NCBI RefSeq assembly: GCF_019083995.1 | Contig: NZ_JAHRCU010000003.1 | Location: 124,001 to 188,000 of the forward strand | DNA length: 64,000 bases | Direction: 5' to 3' | Source: Roseococcus sp. SDR | GTDB taxonomy: Bacteria > Pseudomonadota > Alphaproteobacteria > Acetobacterales > Acetobacteraceae | Part shown: positions 56,687-64,000 of the stretch, one piece after another | Numbering within the stretch: the first letter of the stretch is position 1 | Layout: each line of letters starts with the position of its first letter | Program-made: the position numbers and the translations under genes | The notes under the pieces: model-generated | Database searches by the model: none | What the model was told of the DNA's origin: nothing | What the model saw: only the letters and a program-made list of their open reading frames with translations

Positions 56687-57202
56687 ATGCCGGAAATGAC
56701 CGCCTCCACGCGCGAGGCCGCCCGTCGCCTCGGCGTCAGCGACACCGCCATCCACAAGGCAGAACGCGCGGGCCGCATCGCCCGCGAGCCGGACGGCCAG
56801 TGGGACATCGACAAGACCCGCCGTCGCCTCACCGAAACCGCCGATCCCACCCGCTCGCCCCTGGCCAACGGCGCCGGCGCCGAGGGCACGCCCTTCGCCC
56901 GGCTGAAGGTCGCGCAGCTTGCCCTGAAGGTGGAGGCGCAGCGCCTCTCGCTGGACGAGACCAAGCGCCGCCTGCTGGACGTTGCCGAGGCCAATGCCGC
57001 TCTCGACGAGATCGGCAGCACGATGCGCGACGCTTTGCTGAACTGGCCCGCCCGCGTGTCCGGCCTGATCGCAGCCGAGATCAGCGTCGACCCGCATCTG
57101 CTGCAGACCATCCTGCAGAGCCACATCAACGACCTGCTGACGGAGGCGGCCGATCGCTTCGATCCAGCAGGCCTCGGAGGGGACCGGTCCTCGCAGCCGT
57201 GA
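56687..57202 (+). CDS. terS: Terminase small subunit of prophage 2 (Nu1-like)
   Basis: This 171-residue protein starts with a helix-turn-helix (TREAARRLGVSDTAIHKAERAGRI, about residues 7-30). It then has a helical region (ARLKVAQLALKVEAQRLSLDETKRRLLDVAEANA) and a conserved end LLQTILQSHINDLL. It resembles the first prophage's TerS only in layout. It should bind the packaging site, which here lies about 4 kb upstream. The ATG follows GGGAGGTCG. It is followed four bases later by the large subunit. Confidence 0.82.
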   Translation: MPEMTASTREAARRLGVSDTAIHKAERAGRIAREPDGQWDIDKTRRRLTETADPTRSPLANGAGAEGTPFARLKVAQLALKVEAQRLSLDETKRRLLDVAEANAALDEIGSTMRDALLNWPARVSGLIAAEISVDPHLLQTILQSHINDLLTEAADRFDPAGLGGDRSSQP

Positions 57203-57206
57203 GCAT

Positions 57207-59141
57207 GTGCGTCGGCGTGTCGGCGCCATGCTCCGCCCGCCGCCGCAGCTCACCGTATCGGAATGGGCCGAACGCCACCGCCTGCTCGGCAGCCGCGCCT
57301 CCGCGGAACCCGGCCCCTGGCGCACCAGCCGCACGCCTTATCTGAAGGACGTGATGGACGCGCTGTCCGCGGTGCATCCGGCTCGGCGCGTCGTGTTCAT
57401 GAAGGGTGCGCAGGTCGGAGCGACCGAAAGCGGCAACAACTGGCTTGGCTACATCATGCACCACGTGCCGGCACCGGCGCTGGCGGTGCAGCCGACCGTG
57501 GAACTGGCCAAGCGCTTCTCGCGCCAGCGCATCGACCCGCTGCTGGAGGAGACGCCGGCGCTGCGGGAGCGCGTCGCCCCCGCCCGTGCGCGCGACAGTG
57601 GCAACACGATGCTGTCGAAGGAATTCCCCGGCGGCATTCTGGTCCTGACCGGCGCAAACAGCGCAGTCGGGCTGCGCTCGATGACGGCACGCTTCCTCTT
57701 TCTCGACGAGGTGGACGCCTATCCCGGCGACGTCGCCGGCGAGGGTGATCCGATCGCGCTGGCCGAGGCGCGGGCCCGAACCTTCGGCTGGCGCCGCAAG
57801 GCCTTCCTGGTCAGCACGCCGACCATCGCCGGGCGCAGCCGGATCGAGCGGGAATACCTGGCCTCCGACCAGCGGCGGTTCTTCGTGCCGTGCACGGCCT
57901 GCGGCGACATGCAGTGGCTGCGATTCGAGCGGTTGATCTGGGAGAAGGGTGCACCGGAGACGGCGCGGTATCACTGCGATGCCTGCGACCATCCGATGCA
58001 GGAGCACGACAAGACCGCGATGCTGGGTGGCGGGGAATGGCGCGCGACGTCCGAGGGTCAGGATCCAGACACGATCGGCTTCCACATCTCGGCGCTCTAT
58101 TCGCCCGTGGGCTGGCTCTCCTGGGAACAGATCGCCCGGGATTGGGAGGCCGCCCAGGGCAAGCCCGAGGACATCAAGACCTTCAAGAACACCGTGCTCG
58201 GCGAGACCTGGCAGGAGCAGGGCGAGGCGCCGGATTGGGAGCGCCTGGTCGAGCGGCGCGAGGATTTCGCCATGGGCGTCGTCCCGCTCGGTGCGCTGGT
58301 GCTCACCGCCGGCGTGGACGTGCAGGACGACCGCCTGGAATGCGATGTCTGGGGCTGGGCGGAGGGGTTCTCGTCCTGGCTCGTCGATCACGTGGTGATC
58401 CCCGGCAGCCCGCGGGACCGCGAGCCCTGGGACGAACTGGCTCAAGTGCTGGCGCGCGACTGGCCGCGCCATGGTGGCGGCGCGATGCGCATCGCCCGGC
58501 TCTGCGTCGATACCGGCGGCCGGGACACCGCCGCCGTTTATGGCCACCTCCGCCGCCTGCGGGATCCGCGCATCGCGCCGACGAAGGGCATCGATGGCTG
58601 GAACCGGGCGCAGCCTGTCCAGGGCCCGACGCCGGTGGACGCGCTGGTCAATGGCCAGAAGCTGCGGCGCGGCCTCAAGCTCTGGACCGTGTCGGTCTCG
58701 ACCTGGAAGGCCGATCTCTATCGCCGGCTTTGGCTCGGCCGCGGCGACGCGGAGGAGCTTCCACCCGGTTGGGTGCATCTGCCGCGCGCGATCGACGTCG
58801 AATGGGTCAAGCAGCTGGTCGCGGAGCAGCTGCGCAACACGAAGGATCGCCGCGGCTTTGCCCGCCAGGAATGGGCAAAGCTTAGGGAACGCAACGAGGC
58901 GCTGGACTGCGCCGTGCTGGCCCGCGCCGCGCTCTGGCTGCTGGGTGCAGACCGCTACGGCGAGCAGTTCTGGGCGCGGCTGCGGGATGAGGCGGCAGAT
59001 GCGCCGCTGCGGCCGAGCGAGGTTCCCGCCGCCGGGAATGTCGCTCCCCCATCACCGCCGCCCCTGACTGCCCCGGCATCGGGGCCCGATACCCAGCGGC
59101 CGCGGGGCTGGCTGGCGCCGCGCAGTGGCTGGCTTCGTTGA
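57207..59141 (+). CDS. terL: Terminase large subunit of prophage 2, GpA family
   Basis: This 644-residue protein shares family features with the first prophage's terminase: PGPWRTSRTPYL, FLFLDEVDAYPGD (Walker B, about 172), paired cysteines CTAC and CDAC (about 230-255), and the nuclease acids in AGVDVQDDRLECD (about 373). The Walker A region differs: MKGAQVGATES, without a Lys in the P-loop, as in lambda gpA, where an upstream Lys substitutes. The frame could start at GTG 57207 or ATG 57228. It is followed 13 bases later by the gpW-like gene. Confidence 0.92.
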   Translation: MRRRVGAMLRPPPQLTVSEWAERHRLLGSRASAEPGPWRTSRTPYLKDVMDALSAVHPARRVVFMKGAQVGATESGNNWLGYIMHHVPAPALAVQPTVELAKRFSRQRIDPLLEETPALRERVAPARARDSGNTMLSKEFPGGILVLTGANSAVGLRSMTARFLFLDEVDAYPGDVAGEGDPIALAEARARTFGWRRKAFLVSTPTIAGRSRIEREYLASDQRRFFVPCTACGDMQWLRFERLIWEKGAPETARYHCDACDHPMQEHDKTAMLGGGEWRATSEGQDPDTIGFHISALYSPVGWLSWEQIARDWEAAQGKPEDIKTFKNTVLGETWQEQGEAPDWERLVERREDFAMGVVPLGALVLTAGVDVQDDRLECDVWGWAEGFSSWLVDHVVIPGSPRDREPWDELAQVLARDWPRHGGGAMRIARLCVDTGGRDTAAVYGHLRRLRDPRIAPTKGIDGWNRAQPVQGPTPVDALVNGQKLRRGLKLWTVSVSTWKADLYRRLWLGRGDAEELPPGWVHLPRAIDVEWVKQLVAEQLRNTKDRRGFARQEWAKLRERNEALDCAVLARAALWLLGADRYGEQFWARLRDEAADAPLRPSEVPAAGNVAPPSPPPLTAPASGPDTQRPRGWLAPRSGWLR

Positions 59142-59154
59142 AAGGAGGACGTTA

Positions 59155-59391
59155 ATGGATCCGACCGTCCTCGCCTGGGCGCTGGCACAGCCCGCTGGCA
59201 CCCGCGCCGCCGTGCTGGCCGCCGCCTTCACCGGCGGCACCACACGCGTGACCTTCGACGGCCGCACGGTGGAGTACCGCTCACTGGATGAGCTCGGCCG
59301 GGCGCTGTCGGTGCTGCACGCCGCGGAGAACAGCGCCGCCCGCCGGCCCAACGTGACCTTCGCCAGCTTCTCGCGCGAGGGCAGCAGGTGA
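59155..59391 (+). CDS. Head-tail joining protein, gpW-like (prophage 2)
   Basis: This 78-residue protein, starting at an ATG after AGGAGG, holds RAAVLAAAFTGGTTRVTFDGRTVEYRSLDEL, comparable in layout to the gpW-like protein of prophage 1 (same length, same place, same helix-strand-strand-helix order). It links terminase and portal genes. Its stop overlaps the start of the portal gene (TGATG). Confidence 0.75.
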   Translation: MDPTVLAWALAQPAGTRAAVLAAAFTGGTTRVTFDGRTVEYRSLDELGRALSVLHAAENSAARRPNVTFASFSREGSR

Positions 59392-60884
59392 TGGGGCGCC
59401 TTCGTGACGCCTGGCACGCCCTGCGCGGCTATGCCGCTGCGCAGGACAGCCGCGCCTCGAGCTGGGCGGCATCGGGAGGCAGCGCCACAGCCGAGGTTGG
59501 TGCCGCCGCGCCCACCGTAGCGCGCCGTGCCCGCGATGCCGTGCGCAACGACCCCTACGCCGCCCGCATCGTCGATCTCTGGACCGGCAACGCGGTCGGC
59601 GCCGGCATCACCACGCGCTGGCCGGACAAGCCCCATGCCGAGGCCTGGCGCCGCTGGTCCGACAGCACCGCGTGCGACGCCGAGGGGCGGCTCGACCTCT
59701 ATGGCCTCCAGGCCCTGGTGATGCGCGCCGTGGTGGAGAGCGGCGAATGCTTCATGCGCCTCCTGCCGGCCGACATCACGCCGGCCAATCCGATCGGCCT
59801 GCGGCTCCAGGTGCTGGAGAGCGACCACCTCGACGCGGCGCGGCAGGGCGTCATCGAAGGCGTCCCCACGCTGCAGGGGATCGGCCTGGGCGAGGCCGGT
59901 GAGCCGGTCGGTTACTGGCTGCACCGCGTCCATCCGGGCGCGTCCTGGGTTCTGCCGGGAGGTGCGACCTGGCTGAGCAGCCAGCGCGTGCCGGCCCGCG
60001 ATGTGCTGCACATCTATCGCAAGCGCCGGCCTGGCCAGCTGCGCGACGTCTCCTGGCTGGCGCCGGTGCTGACGCGGCTGCGCGATCTCGGCGATTACGA
60101 GGCCGCGCTACTGATGAAGGCCAAGATCGAGGCGTGCCTCGCCGCAGTCGTCTCCGAGGATGGCGACGACGCCATGACCGGGCCGGCCTCGGGCCTGCTA
60201 CGCGATGCGCAGGGCCGCACGGTGGAGAGCTTCGAGCCCGGCATGATCCTCTATCGCCGCGGAATGGGATCCGTGGAGGTGGTGAACCCGTCCGGCGGTG
60301 GATCGCACGCCGCCTTCGCGCGCCGCGCGCTGGAGGCCTCCGCGGTCGGCTCAGGCCTGACCTATGACCAGGTCGCCGGCGATTTGACCCAGGCGAACTA
60401 CTCCTCGCTGCGTGCAGGAAAAATCGAATTCCGCCGGCTCTGCGAGCAGGTGCAGTACGGCATGCTCATCCCGATGCTGGTGCGGCCGATCGCGGATCGC
60501 TTCCACGCCCAGGGTGCACTGCTCGGACTGTGGGGCGCGGAACTGCCGGACGGCCTGTCCCACGTCCCGCCCGCGCACGAGATGATCGACCCACTCAAGG
60601 ACACCACCGCGCTGATCGCGCAGGTGCGTGCCGGCTTCGTGCCGCAGCCCGAGGCGGTCGGCGCCTTCGGCTATGACTTCCGCCAGGTCGTGGAGATGAT
60701 CCGCGAGGCCAATGCCCTGCTCGATGAGGCAGGGCTGTCGCTCGACAGCGATCCGCGCCGCGTTGCGAAGTCGGGCGCTGCCCAGGACGCTGCTCAGCTC
60801 GCCGCCATCGAGATCGCCGCCACCGGCGCTGCTTCGCCGCGTGCGGATGCGGGCGCTGCCGCCAATCCAGGAGCATCCCAATGA
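59391..60884 (+). CDS. Phage portal protein of prophage 2
   Basis: This 497-residue protein has the lambda-type portal marks: ARRARDAVRNDPYAARIVDLWTGNAVGAG near the start, VVESGECFMRLL (about 115), LESDHLDAARQG, and GDLTQANYSSLRAGKIEF (about 332). It ends in an Ala/Gly tail. It forms the ring for DNA entry. The ATG at 59391 overlaps the previous stop; a GTG one codon upstream is also possible. Confidence 0.92.
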   Translation: MGRLRDAWHALRGYAAAQDSRASSWAASGGSATAEVGAAAPTVARRARDAVRNDPYAARIVDLWTGNAVGAGITTRWPDKPHAEAWRRWSDSTACDAEGRLDLYGLQALVMRAVVESGECFMRLLPADITPANPIGLRLQVLESDHLDAARQGVIEGVPTLQGIGLGEAGEPVGYWLHRVHPGASWVLPGGATWLSSQRVPARDVLHIYRKRRPGQLRDVSWLAPVLTRLRDLGDYEAALLMKAKIEACLAAVVSEDGDDAMTGPASGLLRDAQGRTVESFEPGMILYRRGMGSVEVVNPSGGGSHAAFARRALEASAVGSGLTYDQVAGDLTQANYSSLRAGKIEFRRLCEQVQYGMLIPMLVRPIADRFHAQGALLGLWGAELPDGLSHVPPAHEMIDPLKDTTALIAQVRAGFVPQPEAVGAFGYDFRQVVEMIREANALLDEAGLSLDSDPRRVAKSGAAQDAAQLAAIEIAATGAASPRADAGAAANPGASQ

Positions 60885-62374
60885 TCGCAGGCGCCTACGA
60901 CTGGACCGATGACATGCTCAAGATCAAGAGCATGCAGAAGAAGTTCCGCGACAGCTTCAACGGCACCGAGATCAATCCGGCCCGCTGGGAGATCGCGGCC
61001 ACCGGCGGCGGCATCACCCACACCGTGGCGGATGGCGCCGTCACCATCTCCACCGGCACGACCCTCGACGATGAGCTGACGCTCACCAGCCGCACCAGCT
61101 TCACCATCCCGCTCCGGGTCATGGTGGCGGTGAACATGAGCCAGCGCATCGTCGGCCAGTCGGTGTGGCTCGAGCTCGTCAGCATCGATCCCACCACGGC
61201 GCAGCCGGACGGGCGCAGTGCGGCGGCCTGGCGGTTGGATGGCGCCAGCGCGACGCTCGCGAACTACGAGGTGCAGAGCGAGGGCGCCCCGCGCCTCGGC
61301 AGCACCTCGGGCAGCACCATCCCGACCACGGCCCCGGCCGGCTGGTCCGTGCTGGAGCTCGAGCCGACCAACGACGAATGCTACTTCCACGGCCGGCTGC
61401 TCGACACCACGGCCGCGCGGTCGAACTCCTATGTACGCCACCAGCAGATTCCGGAGCCGAACGCGCTGTATCGTTTTCGGATCCGCGTGCGGAACCGCCA
61501 GTTCATCAGTGGCATCTCCGCGGTGGCGAACAACGGCTCCGGCGCGGTGCGCATCACCCGCGCGGCGCATGGCTTTGCCACCAATGACGTGGTGACGGTG
61601 GCTGACGTCTCCGGCGTGCCCGGGGCGAATGGCAGCTTCACCATCACGGTGATCGATGCGAACAGCTTCGATCTGGTGGGCTCGACCTTCACCGGCGCCT
61701 ATCTGAACACCGGCTGGGCCTCGGTCTCGCGCAACCTCGCGCCGGTCTCGAACACGGACATCAAGGTCCAGTTCGTCACCATCGCGGACTACGCCGAGCT
61801 GACGACGGAAATCACCGCCGGCCGCGGGCAGTCGGTCGCGGGCCAGGGGCTGGGGGTGAACGTGCTCAGCACCATCCCGCCCAGCGTCACGCCGGTGGGT
61901 GGCCAGGCGCGCAACACCTCCGGCGCTGTGCCGGTGCTGGCGGCGACCGGCTACTCGGCCAACCCGGTCGCGGTGACCACGGCGCGGGGCGTCGACCTGC
62001 TGGCGACGCTGATCGGCGCGCTGGTCACCAAGCCCTACGCGATCCCGGAGGCGGACTGGCAATACGCCGCTGCCGCGGGCGGGATCATCACCACCACCGA
62101 CGTGGTGCTCCGGGCAGCGGCGGCCGCCGGCATCCGGAACTACGTCACCTCGATCGATGTGCGCAACGCGCATGCGACGGTCGCGACGGAGGTGGTGATC
62201 AAGGACGGCGCGACAGTGATCTGGCGGCAGCTACTGCCGGCGGCGATGGCGGCCCCGGTGGAGATCACCTTCCCGACGCCGCTGCGCGGCACCGCGGCCA
62301 CGGCCATGAACGTCGCCTGCATCACCACCGGCGCGCAGGTCTACGTGAACGCGCAGGGCTTCGCCGCGCCGTAA
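60881..62374 (+). CDS. Virion structural protein inserted between portal and capsid genes
   Basis: This 497-residue, strongly beta-rich protein overlaps the portal gene by four bases. It has a first domain with FRDSFNGTEINPARWEIAATGGGITHTV (residues 20-60), a region with repeated strands near VRITRAAHGFATNDVVTVADVSGV (about 225), and a C-terminal part with GVDLLATLIGALVTKPYAIPE and DVVLRAAAAAGIRNYVTSID. Such features occur in decoration and fibre-like proteins. The first prophage has no gene at this place. Its position inside the head block suggests a capsid-associated or receptor-binding component; I infer nothing firmer. Confidence 0.65.
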   Translation: MIAGAYDWTDDMLKIKSMQKKFRDSFNGTEINPARWEIAATGGGITHTVADGAVTISTGTTLDDELTLTSRTSFTIPLRVMVAVNMSQRIVGQSVWLELVSIDPTTAQPDGRSAAAWRLDGASATLANYEVQSEGAPRLGSTSGSTIPTTAPAGWSVLELEPTNDECYFHGRLLDTTAARSNSYVRHQQIPEPNALYRFRIRVRNRQFISGISAVANNGSGAVRITRAAHGFATNDVVTVADVSGVPGANGSFTITVIDANSFDLVGSTFTGAYLNTGWASVSRNLAPVSNTDIKVQFVTIADYAELTTEITAGRGQSVAGQGLGVNVLSTIPPSVTPVGGQARNTSGAVPVLAATGYSANPVAVTTARGVDLLATLIGALVTKPYAIPEADWQYAAAAGGIITTTDVVLRAAAAAGIRNYVTSIDVRNAHATVATEVVIKDGATVIWRQLLPAAMAAPVEITFPTPLRGTAATAMNVACITTGAQVYVNAQGFAAP

Positions 62375-62398
62375 CGGCGCCCCGCAAGGAGCACTTCC

Positions 62399-64000
62399 AT
62401 GACCGAGCCGATCGAACCGGCGGGGCCCACCCCCGCACCGGAACAGGAAACCGTGCCCGATCGAGTTCCCGTCGCTGGGCAGTCGATCACCGCGTGCCGC
62501 GCCCTGGCAGCTCCGGTCACCGTCAATCGAGCGGCCCGCACCGTCGAGGTGGTGTGGAGCACCGGCGCACGGGCCCGCAACTTCGTGCCCCCCTATGGGC
62601 CGATCCTCGAAGAGCTCGACATGGCGCCCTCCGCGGTGCGCATGGACGCGCTGCGCTCTGGCCGCGCACCCGTGCTGGACACACACCGGCGCGCTGGCAC
62701 GCGCGACGTGCTGGGCCGCGTCACCGCCGCCCGCCTCGAGGCCGGCCGCGGCTACGCCACGCTCCAGTTCAGTGGCGCCGATGACGTGGAGCCGGTCTGG
62801 CAGCGCGTGGCCGACGGCACGCTGCAGTCTGTCAGCGTCGGTTACCGGGTGCATCGCTACGACCCAAGGCCCGACGCCTGCACCGGCCAGACCATCCACC
62901 GCGCCGTGGATTGGGAGCCCTACGAGATCTCGATCGTGCCGGTGCCGGTGGACGGCTTGGCCGTGATCCGTGGCGAGGGGGATCAAGGCACCCCCGCCAC
63001 CGCCATCGAACCCGCCCTGACCATCCCCGAGGACCCACCCATGCCCGAGACGACGCCGGCTTCGCCGGATCCCGCGCCGGCGCCGCCTGCGCCGCCCACC
63101 ATTCCGCACCAGGAGGTCCCCGTGACCACGACGCCCGCCAGCACCCCGCCCACCGCGCCGCCCGAGCCGACCCGCGCCATGCCGCCCACGCCTGACCTCG
63201 AGGCCATCCGCGCCGAGGCCGAACGCGCCGCGGTCGAGCGCATCGCCGGCTATGAACCGGTGCTGGCCGCCGCCCGCGGCCTGGTGACCCCCGACATGCT
63301 CGACGCCATGCGCGAGGCCGCCATCCGCGACCGCATCTCGCCCGAGGTGCTGCGCGGCCGGCTGTGGGACGCCTTCACCAGCGGCGCCGCGCGTCCCTCC
63401 CTGCCAGCGCGCCCCGACACCGGCCCCTCCAACGAAGACCCGTCGCAGCTCCTCGACGCGATGGCCGAAGCGCTCGCGGCCCGCACCATGCCCGGCTACC
63501 AGGCCCCGGCCACCGGCCGCCACACCGAGTTCCTGGGCTGGCGCCCCTCCGACATGATCGGCGAGCTGCTTCGCGCCCGCGGCGAGCGCAACGTCCCGCG
63601 CAACCCGACCATCCTCGCCGAGCGCGCCTTCCACACCACCAGCGACTTCCCGGCGCTGCTCTCGGCTGCGGCCAACAAGATGCTGCTGGCGGCCTATGCG
63701 CCGGCGGCCCCGACCTACCGGACGCTGTTCCTCCGCCGCGATTTTCGGGACTTCAAGCCGCACCGCCACCTGCGGGTCGGCGACTTCCCGACGCTGCTGC
63801 CGCTGTCGGAGAATGGCGAGGTGCAGGCCGGGACCATGTCCGAGAGCCAGGAGCTGGTGTTCCTGCAGACCTTCGCCCGGCGCATCCGCGTCACGCGGCA
63901 GATGCTGGTGAACGACGACCTCGGCGCCTTCACTGACTTCGCCAGCATGATCGGCCGGCGCGTCGCGGACTTCGAGAATGCGACGGCCTATGCCCTGGTG
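62399..64000 (+). CDS. Fused prohead protease/major capsid protein of prophage 2, cut by window end
   Basis: At least 534 codons are open to the window end. The protease part (residues 30-200) has His in VLDTHRRAG (about 95), Ser in SVSVGYRV (about 147) and EISIVPVPVDG. A Pro/Thr linker and a helical scaffold-like part lead to the capsid region, which begins FHTTSDFPALLSAAANKML (about 410), like that of prophage 1. GTG at 63122 with AGGAGG may allow separate translation of the capsid part. The start is the ATG at 62399, 11 bases after AAGGAG. The capsid C-terminus lies outside the window. Confidence 0.92.
   Translation, partial: MTEPIEPAGPTPAPEQETVPDRVPVAGQSITACRALAAPVTVNRAARTVEVVWSTGARARNFVPPYGPILEELDMAPSAVRMDALRSGRAPVLDTHRRAGTRDVLGRVTAARLEAGRGYATLQFSGADDVEPVWQRVADGTLQSVSVGYRVHRYDPRPDACTGQTIHRAVDWEPYEISIVPVPVDGLAVIRGEGDQGTPATAIEPALTIPEDPPMPETTPASPDPAPAPPAPPTIPHQEVPVTTTPASTPPTAPPEPTRAMPPTPDLEAIRAEAERAAVERIAGYEPVLAAARGLVTPDMLDAMREAAIRDRISPEVLRGRLWDAFTSGAARPSLPARPDTGPSNEDPSQLLDAMAEALAARTMPGYQAPATGRHTEFLGWRPSDMIGELLRARGERNVPRNPTILAERAFHTTSDFPALLSAAANKMLLAAYAPAAPTYRTLFLRRDFRDFKPHRHLRVGDFPTLLPLSENGEVQAGTMSESQELVFLQTFARRIRVTRQMLVNDDLGAFTDFASMIGRRVADFENATAYALV
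63111..63124 (+). promoter_or_regulatory. Internal ribosome binding site and start codon in the second protease-capsid gene
   Basis: AGGAGG (63111-63116), five bases and an in-frame GTG (63122, codon 242) stand after the protease domain, equivalent to the signal at 7350-7363 in prophage 1. Confidence 0.5.

Overview
The window is GC-rich bacterial chromosome, probably an alphaproteobacterium; my best guess is an Acetobacteraceae/Roseomonas-type host. This rests on base composition and protein style, not on any database match. It holds two tailed-phage prophages in the same orientation, separated by about 10 kb that contains decayed host genes, one intact host gene, a tRNA-Gly and a candidate defence island.

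Prophage 1 (start of window to about 27.1 kb) enters in the middle of a P-loop replication ATPase. A GGGAC repeat cluster and a packaging-site-like block follow. The late genes are in lambda-like siphovirus order: small and large terminase, gpW-like joining protein, portal, a fused prohead protease/major capsid protein, decoration protein, head-tail and tail-completion proteins, tail tube, tail chaperone with a canonical -1 slippery heptamer (GGGAAAC), a 1362-residue tape measure, tail-tip and fibre proteins including a sialate-esterase-like protein, then a lysis cassette (membrane protein, endolysin, overlapping spanin pair) and a strong terminator. One reverse-strand gene for a secreted protein sits inside the tail block.

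From 27.1 to 30.4 kb lie fragments of galE-like, NtrC-like and glmS-like genes around an intact THUMP-domain RNA methyltransferase, ending at tRNA-Gly(GCC). From 30.9 to 36.7 kb is an island with an XRE regulator, a DNA methyltransferase, and a leftward three-gene operon: SMC/Rad50-like ATPase, small middle protein, PD-(D/E)XK-like nuclease. It resembles Lamassu/ABC-three-component systems, but the attached methyltransferase and regulator make it unlike the arrangements I can name.

Prophage 2 (about 37.0 kb to beyond the window) starts with a leftward lysogeny operon: ImmA/IrrE-type protease, XRE repressor, DUF2924 protein, large serine recombinase and small partners. Divergent from it runs an early operon beginning with a sigma-70-like protein. 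It continues with an AAA ATPase and its partner, a Cas4-like nuclease, a RecD-like helicase, a Toprim-VapE primase/helicase, a GTTGGGAC repeat cluster, a RuvC-like resolvase and a DUF6456 regulator. A packaging-site-like block follows, then two ParB-methyltransferase fusions and a new head module (TerS, TerL, gpW, portal, an extra structural protein, protease-capsid fusion cut by the window end).

The two prophages differ in sequence yet share three non-coding or translational devices at equivalent places: the GGGAC repeat cluster after the replication ATPase, the GGGTCCTTCC/CTGTATGCGGG block upstream of terS, and an AGGAGG-plus-start signal inside the protease-capsid fusion gene.
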